A stretch of DNA of 32,134 nucleotides from Thermoplasmata archaeon (GTDB lineage Archaea > Thermoplasmatota > Thermoplasmata > Thermoplasmatales > GCA-001856825). The stretch lies in assembly GCA_023256615.1 (NCBI GenBank), contig JAGDXO010000054.1, forward strand, positions 1-32,134. The letters run 5' to 3'. The position numbers and the translations under genes are program-made. Shown here in pieces: positions 8,791 through 14,592 of the stretch. The notes beneath the pieces are model-generated. The model made no database searches. It was not told where the DNA came from and saw only the letters and a list, made by a program, of their open reading frames with translations. The first letter of the stretch is position 1. Each line of letters starts with the position of its first letter.

Positions 8791-9711
8791 ATGAAATTTC
8801 TGGATGGAATGGAAAACAATAACTGGAAATATTCTTGGAGCAATTGGGAGAAGCCTATAATGACAATAGATTTGAATGAAGAGATCAATATTTCTGTTCC
8901 AGATTCCTCTTCCCTTCAGATAAATGAGAAATGGGATACGGAAACTCTTAAACAAATAGATAACAGTAAGGTTGATGCTCTCGTTGGTCCTATTAAGGTG
9001 AACGGAATAAAAAAAGGTGATTTCATAAAAATTGAGATTATAGATTTAAAACCCGGGAAATTTGGATGGTCCGCAATATTAGATGATTTTGGTCTCCTCA
9101 AAAACAAGTTCCCGGAGAAGCTTGTCCTATGGGATATTTATGATAAGTATGCTGTTGCTAGAAATAATTTCCTGAAGGGATTGAAGATTCCTTTAGATCC
9201 AATGCTAGGGATAATAGGGACGTCTCCTTCTTCAGGTAATTTCCCAGTTATTCCACCACAGTTTTTTGGAGGTAATCTTGATAATAGATACATTAAAAAG
9301 GGATCTTCCATCCATTTACCGGCCAACAATGATGGTGCATATTTTGCAATTTCCGACCCACATGCATCACAGGGAAATGGAGAAGTCTGCGGTACTGGAA
9401 TAGAGACGTCGGCTGAAGTTACTATCAGGGTAAGCAGATCTAAATTTAATTCAAAATATCCCATTATAGAGTCCCATTCCTATATCAACAATGATGTGAT
9501 TGTCTTCACAGGAATTGATGAGGATTTATATAAAGCTGCGCAAAAGGCACTTGAAAGTTTCATAGACTATTGCAAACTATTTGGTATGAGTGGTGAAGAA
9601 GCCTATATTCTTGCCAGTGTCTCAGGGAACCTTGAAATATCTGAGATTGTAGATGAACCGAATATGGAGGTATCGCTTGTATTTCCAAGAAATTTATTAG
9701 ACAATCCTTAA
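8791..9711 (+). CDS. Acetamidase/formamidase family protein
   Basis: A 306-aa protein of the FmdA/AmdA family, which hydrolyses short amides such as formamide or acetamide to ammonia and the acid. The family signature DPHASQGNGEVCGTGIE is present near residues 188-204 (metal-site histidine, glutamate and the conserved CGT), as are the N-terminal GPIKVNGIKKGD strand and the GNFxxIPPxxFGGN-like block. It is transcribed divergently from lipA. The start could be M1 or M6 (8806); I kept the first ATG. No transport or other amide-metabolism gene is adjacent, so the substrate is unknown. Many archaeal members of this family are uncharacterised, and the amidase role is from family knowledge only. Confidence 0.85.
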   Translation: MKFLDGMENNNWKYSWSNWEKPIMTIDLNEEINISVPDSSSLQINEKWDTETLKQIDNSKVDALVGPIKVNGIKKGDFIKIEIIDLKPGKFGWSAILDDFGLLKNKFPEKLVLWDIYDKYAVARNNFLKGLKIPLDPMLGIIGTSPSSGNFPVIPPQFFGGNLDNRYIKKGSSIHLPANNDGAYFAISDPHASQGNGEVCGTGIETSAEVTIRVSRSKFNSKYPIIESHSYINNDVIVFTGIDEDLYKAAQKALESFIDYCKLFGMSGEEAYILASVSGNLEISEIVDEPNMEVSLVFPRNLLDNP

Positions 9712-9723
9712 AAAAATCCGGGA

Positions 9724-9733
9724 AAAATTTAAT
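9724..9733 (+). promoter_or_regulatory. BRE/TATA element of the 9755 gene
   Basis: AAAATTTAAT lies centred 26 bp upstream of the ATG at 9755 and is preceded by CCGGG. This spacing fits a leaderless transcript. The 14-bp block CCGGGAAAAATTTA (9718-9731) recurs exactly before the nucleotidyltransferase gene at 20685-20698. Confidence 0.6.
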
Positions 9734-9754
9734 TCCAAATTATGATAACGTTCG

Positions 9755-11143
9755 ATGGAAAATAACGAATTGAAAATTCAAGAATTAATGAACATGGTAG
9801 AGGGGGATAGAATAGACGAAAAAATGCAATATGTGATATACAAACTTGCATCTGGATTAAAAATGACCTCATATGACGATAAGATAGTTGAGGAAATAAA
9901 TAATTTTTTCAATAATATCGGAGAGGAGGGAACAGATTTTGAGAGATATTTGGATTTCACTAAAATGAACATATTGGTCAATAATATAGATTTAGCTAAA
10001 GGATTGATAGGCGAAATTGAGAAGGAACTTGAAAAAAATTTTATGCTGCCGAATGGTGATATATTCTCTATCTACAGAGATGTGGCCATTCTAGAAGCGC
10101 TTGCCATGATGGATTCAAAGGCTCTTGACTATGTGAATGACATTCTAACTTTCTTCCCTAAGAAGGATGCGTCTATGGTTGAACCCATAACCGAACTTGC
10201 CCTCACCATCGTTGATACTATTCACCTTAATAATGGGAATTTCCACAGAACATCAATGATAAAAGAATTTTTAGCGCTTATACCTAATAAGAAAGATAAG
10301 GATTCTTTCAGAGGATCAGTTGCTAGAAAAATGGTTATGAGAGATGAATTTACATCAACACTTAATGAGAATATGATATATTTTGCCGAAAAGGAATTAT
10401 TTGAGGATATTGAAGATAAAATTGAGAAAATTTTTACTGCGTCCCAGATAGCTATTGCCAAGATTATGCTTGGAAAGATAGAGAATAATGGTAAGCTAAT
10501 AGAGGAAGGTAAAGAGATAATAGAATATATTAAGAATTCAATTCCTAAAAATTCTTCCAAAATGTTAAAGATTTTCAGGGATATAACACTGTTCAAGATT
10601 TATTTAAGGCTCGATTTGCAAGAAGAGGCAGATGTTATTCTTGAAAATATTAAATCCAAAATGGAGGAATTCTTAGCTCAGGATGGAAAAGAAAATGAAA
10701 AGGGTGGGGTAATATATTTCTTGATTTCATCATTATTTTTAAGGAAGTTTAAAAATACTTCTGATTATGAAAAAGCAAAAAAAATATCCGATTCATTCCT
10801 TGAGAAAGCTCCACAGGATGTAAAATTATGGAGTTATGTTGACATGTCAACATCCCTTGCCAAAATTGGAAAATCAGAGGAATCTTTTAAGGAACTCAAA
10901 AATGCTGAAAGTTACATTGAGTTCTTTGAAAATGATGAAAAGTCCGCTATAATAGATGACATTTTCGGGTCTGCAATTTCTGAAAATTATTTCCACACGG
11001 CCTATGAAAAATTTATTGATGAGCTCATTAAATTACTTGTTAACGTTAGCAAAGAAGAAAAGGCTGAAATTTCTTCTGAATTCTTTTACAGTCTTGCCCA
11101 GGAAGCAATAAATAAAAAAATGAGCTTATCAATTAATTTTTAA
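9755..11143 (+). CDS. Helical-repeat protein of unknown function
   Basis: A 462-aa soluble, acidic protein with no cysteine, no signal peptide and no membrane segment. I do not recognise the family. The chain is almost entirely predicted amphipathic helix, and the region about 290-420 has pairs of helices spaced like TPR or similar solenoid repeats, for example around YEKAKKISDSFLEKAPQDVKLWSYVDMSTSLAKIGKSEES split over two helices. No catalytic motif is apparent. The start ATG has a TATA-like element at the leaderless distance. The gene ends 45 bp before the riboswitch-like leader at 11189, which has its own promoter, so the two are probably separate units. A scaffold or regulatory role is only a guess. 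Confidence 0.75.
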   Translation: MENNELKIQELMNMVEGDRIDEKMQYVIYKLASGLKMTSYDDKIVEEINNFFNNIGEEGTDFERYLDFTKMNILVNNIDLAKGLIGEIEKELEKNFMLPNGDIFSIYRDVAILEALAMMDSKALDYVNDILTFFPKKDASMVEPITELALTIVDTIHLNNGNFHRTSMIKEFLALIPNKKDKDSFRGSVARKMVMRDEFTSTLNENMIYFAEKELFEDIEDKIEKIFTASQIAIAKIMLGKIENNGKLIEEGKEIIEYIKNSIPKNSSKMLKIFRDITLFKIYLRLDLQEEADVILENIKSKMEEFLAQDGKENEKGGVIYFLISSLFLRKFKNTSDYEKAKKISDSFLEKAPQDVKLWSYVDMSTSLAKIGKSEESFKELKNAESYIEFFENDEKSAIIDDIFGSAISENYFHTAYEKFIDELIKLLVNVSKEEKAEISSEFFYSLAQEAINKKMSLSINF

Positions 11144-11153
11144 TTTTTTATTT

Positions 11154-11167
11154 AGAAAGTTATTTAT
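11154..11167 (+). promoter_or_regulatory. BRE/TATA promoter of riboswitch leader
   Basis: AGAAAG followed by TTATTTAT gives a BRE-like purine run plus TATA box. The centre lies about 26 bp before G11189, the first base of the P1 stem of the riboswitch-like RNA, so the transcript would begin at or just before the aptamer. Confidence 0.55.
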
Positions 11168-11188
11168 TCTTATTGGAAATAGTAAAAT

Positions 11189-11256
11189 GGAGATGGAATC
11201 CTCCTGGTAAAGAACCAAACCTCCCGCTAGGGATGATGATTCCTTTTTAAAAGGTG
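11189..11256 (+). ncRNA. Fluoride (crcB-motif) riboswitch candidate
   Basis: The leader shows the architecture of the fluoride riboswitch. P1 is GGAG (11189-11192) with CTCC (11201-11204), closing an 8-nt loop ATGGAATC. Six loop bases, GGAATC (11195-11200), form a pseudoknot with GATTCC (11238-11243). The linker ends in the conserved AAAC (11217-11220), then P3 TCCC/GGGA (11222-11225, 11230-11233) with loop GCTA, then TGATGA, matching the family's GAUG...AAAC...UGAUGA..CC order. An extra small hairpin (TGGT/ACCA, 11205-11217) sits between P1 and AAAC and is atypical. The 3' strand CCTT (11242-11245) can instead pair with the Shine-Dalgarno AAGG (11251-11254), which predicts translation ON with ligand. 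It precedes two tiny ORFs, not a known exporter. Recognition is by eye, without a covariance search. Confidence 0.75.
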
Positions 11257-11262
11257 TTTCAT

Positions 11263-11388
11263 ATGTATGAGAAGGAAATAGAAGAAAAAGAAGGGAGGGT
11301 TAAATTACTCAAAAATAAAATAAGTCAGGCTAAAATACACAATAAAATTTTGACTGAATTGGCAAAAAATTGTGATGAAAATGAGTGA
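11263..11388 (+). CDS. 41-aa ORF directly under riboswitch
   Basis: A small ORF, MYEKEIEEKEGR... to ...CDENE, starting 6 nt after an AAGGTG Shine-Dalgarno that is part of the riboswitch expression platform. The product is a highly charged lysine/glutamate-rich single helix with possible coiled-coil character, no membrane segment and one cysteine near the end. It matches no family I know and does not resemble the fluoride exporters Fluc/CrcB or CLC-F. Its last codons overlap the start of the next small ORF in a different frame, so the two are translationally coupled or, less likely, joined by frameshifting. The placement and the good ribosome site are the main evidence that it is real. Confidence 0.6.
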   Translation: MYEKEIEEKEGRVKLLKNKISQAKIHNKILTELAKNCDENE

Positions 11389-11584
11389 TGATAGGGAAAA
11401 ACTTATAAGAGTTTGGCAGCTTGATATGGAAATAGCATCCTTGACATACAAATATTTTGAGCTGTATTCAGATAATAAGAATTTATCTATGAAGCTTTAT
11501 GGATGCTTTGCTAGAAAAAAGAATATTCCCAGGGAGGGTGTTTTGGACATAATGGATCATTATGTATTTGGGAAAGAATTTTAA
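11375..11584 (+). CDS. Small protein (about 69 aa), second ORF under riboswitch
   Basis: A small soluble ORF overlapping the end of the 41-aa ORF. Three start codons are close together (GTG 11372, ATG 11375, ATG 11381); I chose the first ATG, and ATG 11381 within ATGAGTGATGA is equally plausible. The product has aromatic-rich helical segments (VWQLDMEIASLTYKYFELY and LSMKLYGCFARKK), one cysteine and no membrane span. I do not recognise the family. No separate Shine-Dalgarno is clear, so expression probably depends on coupling to the upstream ORF and hence on the fluoride-type riboswitch. It ends 12 bp before the stop of the convergent 286-aa gene. Joining it to the first ORF would give a protein of about 110 aa, so an ancestral fusion or a frameshift cannot be excluded. 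Confidence 0.65.
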   Translation: MKMSDDREKLIRVWQLDMEIASLTYKYFELYSDNKNLSMKLYGCFARKKNIPREGVLDIMDHYVFGKEF

Positions 11585-11596
11585 TGGTTTTCACTA

Positions 11597-12457
11597 TTAA
11601 TATTGAAGACTTTGGGAATGTGCAATCCTTAGATTCTTAACTTTAGCCTTTTTAATTTGGAGCAAGAATGTATTCATATAATCTTCCTCCATTCTCAAAA
11701 ATAAGGAGCATATGTGATCTTTCCTCTGGATCATCATTTCTAGTGGTGCCTTATGAATCGATTCCCACGCTCTATTAATGGCATTAATAACCTCCGAGAT
11801 TTCAGATCTTCCATCATAGCTCATTAGGCCTTTCTCAGTTATTATATCAAATTTTCCTGATTTCCCCGGGGTAATTTTAACTAAACCCCTTTCAATTTCA
11901 CAGTCAGAGTCAAATTCTATTTCCATGTTGTTTACCTTTATATTACCTCCATAGGATTTTATAAAATCTCTAATGCCTCTGGCTTCGCCATAATAATCTA
12001 TTTTGAAATAATTAGGTATCATTTGGCTATTTATAACAGAATTCATAAAAATCAACCTGTCTGATACACTCTTCTCAGAACTTGACGAAAATTGAAAAAA
12101 CCTGAAAATCCGCCCCTTCCAGTAAAGGTTGAATGGTGCAAATAGTCCCATCTCAATCTTGTCTAGTGATGTGAATTCATTATTTTCCTGCAATGACTTA
12201 ATTTCCAATACCTTTGGTTTAAAGGCGAACCAGATTCCATACTCTTCTTCTTTGAAATTTATTCCATTCTTCTTAAGCAAGAATTTAACAGATTGATACT
12301 TGGGATTATCTTTAATGATTGAACCTACCTGATTGGAAGTTTCATATTCTCTATAATAAATGGATATTGTCTCCTCGAAACCACGAAGGAAATACAGATC
12401 TTCCCCCGCATCATACGAATATATAACCTCCTTGTCCAGGAAGAAATTTTCCTGCAT
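11597..12457 (-). CDS. Hypothetical protein, 286 aa
   Basis: A soluble protein of mixed alpha/beta character with no signal peptide and no clear membrane helix. I do not recognise it. The N-terminal part is rich in aromatic residues and short strands (FFLDKEVIYSYDAGEDLYFL), the middle has LFAPFNLYWKGRIFRFFQF, and a beta-rich segment follows with GGNIKVNNMEIEFDSDCEIERG-type strands broken over two repeats. The C-terminus is a charged helix, KKAKVKNLRIAHSQS. A GGAG Shine-Dalgarno stands 8 nt before the ATG, with a TATA-like TTTATTTAG farther up at about 12491, so unlike many neighbours it has a leader. It converges on the riboswitch-controlled small ORFs. No function can be assigned. Confidence 0.72.
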   Translation of the reverse strand: MQENFFLDKEVIYSYDAGEDLYFLRGFEETISIYYREYETSNQVGSIIKDNPKYQSVKFLLKKNGINFKEEEYGIWFAFKPKVLEIKSLQENNEFTSLDKIEMGLFAPFNLYWKGRIFRFFQFSSSSEKSVSDRLIFMNSVINSQMIPNYFKIDYYGEARGIRDFIKSYGGNIKVNNMEIEFDSDCEIERGLVKITPGKSGKFDIITEKGLMSYDGRSEISEVINAINRAWESIHKAPLEMMIQRKDHICSLFLRMEEDYMNTFLLQIKKAKVKNLRIAHSQSLQY

Positions 12458-12537
12458 TTTATGTCTCCTACTCTTTTTATCTTTTATTACTAAATAAACA
12501 TTTCTTTTTTAATGATTTTTAATTTCTGCACGCTTAT

Positions 12538-12559
12538 AAATTAATCTTCCGATTAATTT
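12538..12559. repeat. 9-bp inverted repeat in intergenic region
   Basis: AAATTAATC and GATTAATTT form a perfect 9-bp inverted repeat around TTCC. It lies about 80 bp upstream of the 286-aa gene's start and about 140 bp before the tRNA. It could be an operator or a hairpin; the AT-rich context makes chance possible. The rest of 12458-12697 is very AT-rich with only promoter-like elements. Confidence 0.5.
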
Positions 12560-12663
12560 TGAATTTTACTTAAAGGGAAAATATTTTTGATAAATAATTA
12601 TTTATAATTATTATATTTATTAAATTAAATTATAGAATTTTTTGGTTCGGGGTATCAGCATAA

Positions 12664-12675
12664 AAGCATATATAT
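12664..12675 (+). promoter_or_regulatory. BRE/TATA promoter of tRNA-Met
   Basis: AAGC followed by ATATATAT, centred 26-27 bp before the first base of the tRNA at 12698. This is the expected archaeal spacing for a transcript beginning at or next to the mature 5' end. Confidence 0.65.
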
Positions 12676-12697
12676 TGACTTGCTATTTCATTAACAC

Positions 12698-12772
12698 AGC
12701 GGGGTGGGGTAGCCAGGAAATCCCGACGGGCTCATAACCCGTAGACCGGTGGTTCAAATCCACTCCCCGCTA
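12698..12772 (+). tRNA. Initiator tRNA-Met (CAT)
   Basis: A 75-nt cloverleaf: acceptor AGCGGGG/CCCCGCT, a D-arm with GGG/CCC, anticodon stem ACGGG/CCCGT with anticodon CAT at 12733-12735, and T-arm GGTGG-TTCAAAT-CCACT. The A1-U72 end pair and the three consecutive G:C pairs at the base of the anticodon stem mark it as the initiator, not the elongator. No intron is present and CCA is not encoded. The membrane-protein ORF starts 5 nt after the discriminator base. Confidence 0.95.
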
Positions 12773-12777
12773 TTATT

Positions 12778-13698
12778 ATGGATAAACAACGATCAGCGGA
12801 TGCCTTCCCGGCGATATTCATAGTTCTGTTGATAGCCCTGTATGTGATTATGAAGTTAGGATTTTATACTTATTACCAATTTTATATCTATCTGCTGATT
12901 TTGATACTGGAAGCTATTTCAATAATGTTCTCTAATTATGGAACATTCGTGTCGTCAGTCCCATATATTTTGCTAATGCTTGAAAGGGTAAAATATTATA
13001 TTCCTTCGCTTCCCCTCAATGATGTAATTTTAATGGCAATAATCTCCTTTCTCTTAGTCCCAACCAGAATTTTTATGAAAAGAGGAAATTTATCTTCTTT
13101 CATTTCATTTTCTTTAATTAGTATACTTTATTTCTTCTTGAATTTTTCAATATATTCTCATTACACATATTATTTATTATTCATTATAGGTATATTTATA
13201 ATAAGTTATTTTCTTTCGGCTAAGAGCGACGCTTTTGTCTCATATTTGATTTCATTCTTTTTAATAACATCTTTGGTGTCCATTCCATCAATTTACATCA
13301 ATAATATTCTCAACATGAACTTTTATTCAATGCTTGATATATCATCTATTGTCATTTTACCTATTTCTCTAATAGTTTTTCTACAGGATTCACTGTATGA
13401 CAAAACTTTACCTTATACTGGAATAATAATTTCTGGATTATTCTTAATCTCATTTTATTTCTTTGAAATCAATTTTATAATTTTTACGTTGTTGATATTG
13501 GCAATCGCAGTTATAATTCCAATTGTCTTAAAAAAATTATTTTACAGTCATGACGCAGATATCAGCTTTTACGGTCTTGTCCTAATATTTTTTGTTAAGT
13601 TTTTCCCATTTAACAAAACATTTTACCTTTTATCATTCCTATTATCATTTATAATATTTTATATAACTATTAAAAAAATAAAAAAATCAAATAAATGA
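12778..13698 (+). CDS. Polytopic membrane protein of unknown function
   Basis: A 306-aa, very hydrophobic protein with roughly ten to twelve predicted membrane helices, beginning at residues 12-29 and running almost without soluble loops to a lysine-rich tail (KKIKKSNK). I recognise no transporter or enzyme family and see no conserved charged motif inside the helices. The ATG lies 5 nt after the 3' end of the initiator tRNA. The stretch that would hold a TATA box for a separate start is the T-arm of the tRNA, so the gene is probably co-transcribed with the tRNA and released by 3' tRNA processing, giving a near-leaderless mRNA. The 3' end overlaps the convergent oxidoreductase beta gene by 12 bp. 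Confidence 0.75.
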   Translation: MDKQRSADAFPAIFIVLLIALYVIMKLGFYTYYQFYIYLLILILEAISIMFSNYGTFVSSVPYILLMLERVKYYIPSLPLNDVILMAIISFLLVPTRIFMKRGNLSSFISFSLISILYFFLNFSIYSHYTYYLLFIIGIFIISYFLSAKSDAFVSYLISFFLITSLVSIPSIYINNILNMNFYSMLDISSIVILPISLIVFLQDSLYDKTLPYTGIIISGLFLISFYFFEINFIIFTLLILAIAVIIPIVLKKLFYSHDADISFYGLVLIFFVKFFPFNKTFYLLSFLLSFIIFYITIKKIKKSNK

Positions 13699-14592
13699 CT
13701 GCATTATTTCTGATATGTCATTTATTGGTTTTCCATCTTTATGGATCGGTTCCATCACCATATTTCTTTCTTCATACCCTTTTATCAATTTAGAGAGCCT
13801 TTGGGCATATGTTTCCCTTTCATACTGAATGAACACACCCATTGGAATCTTATCTCCCCATTCCATTGATTTCAGAACAGCTTGAGATACTTTTGTTTCG
13901 TATTCCTCTTCGGATTTAGCAACTGGATTCCATCCAGAAGCTTCAATATCGTATAATCTTGCATCATAAAATTCCTTGGTGTTTATATTATTGTAGGTGA
14001 CACACGGCTGCATTATGTCAATCATTGCCATTCCTTTGTGCTTTATTGCCCTCACTATTGTGTCCTTTAGATGTTTTATATTATAAGCATAAGATCTGGC
14101 TACGAAGGTATATCCGCTGGCTAGGGCTACAAATAATGGATTTACTGGGAACTTAATATTTTCTGTTTCAATACTTTTAATATTTTCTCCGTAAGGAAGT
14201 GTTGGTGAAGCTTGACCCTTGGTTAAACCATAAACCCCGTTGTCAAAGATGAGATATGTCATATCTATGTTTCTTCTCCCAGCTGCAACTAAGTGCGCCA
14301 TTCCAATACCTAGTGCATCACCATCACCAGAGGCTGATATTACTTCCAAATGAGGATTCGCAATTTTAACTGCCTCCCCCTGTGCAAGGGATCTCCCATG
14401 AAGTGTGTGAAGCGCATTTACATTCACATAATGGGGAATCTTAGAGCTGCACCCAATACCTCCAGTAAGAACTACATTCTCATTGGGTATTTTTAATTCC
14501 TGCAATGCTAGTGTTAAGGCATTTAATATACCAAAATCACCGCATCCTGGGCACCAATCAATTTCCACATTTGTCTTATAAGTATTATGCAT
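13687..14592 (-). CDS. 2-oxoacid:ferredoxin oxidoreductase, beta subunit
   Basis: A 301-aa TPP-binding subunit of an OFOR, which oxidatively decarboxylates 2-oxoacids to acyl-CoA while reducing ferredoxin. The four cysteines for the single [4Fe-4S] cluster are visible: C14 and C17 in DWCPGCGD, C48 in GIGCSSK, and C197 in QPCVTY. The TPP motif starts with GDGDALGIG at residue 89. It has no separate ferredoxin-type delta domain, as in the Sulfolobus-type two-subunit enzymes that accept several 2-oxoacids. The start overlaps the end of the alpha gene by 8 bp, so the two are co-translated. Pyruvate versus 2-oxoglutarate preference cannot be read from the sequence. Confidence 0.93.
   Translation of the reverse strand: MHNTYKTNVEIDWCPGCGDFGILNALTLALQELKIPNENVVLTGGIGCSSKIPHYVNVNALHTLHGRSLAQGEAVKIANPHLEVISASGDGDALGIGMAHLVAAGRRNIDMTYLIFDNGVYGLTKGQASPTLPYGENIKSIETENIKFPVNPLFVALASGYTFVARSYAYNIKHLKDTIVRAIKHKGMAMIDIMQPCVTYNNINTKEFYDARLYDIEASGWNPVAKSEEEYETKVSQAVLKSMEWGDKIPMGVFIQYERETYAQRLSKLIKGYEERNMVMEPIHKDGKPINDISEIMQSFI

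Noticed and set aside
11233-11239. ATGATGA as box C of a C/D-box guide RNA
   Set aside because: No box D (CTGA) or C'/D' pair at suitable spacing. The segment is fully explained by the fluoride-aptamer fold.
11244-11248. T-run after the aptamer as a transcription terminator
   Set aside because: Only five T, immediately followed by the ribosome site and ORF; the pairing with AAGG supports translational control better.
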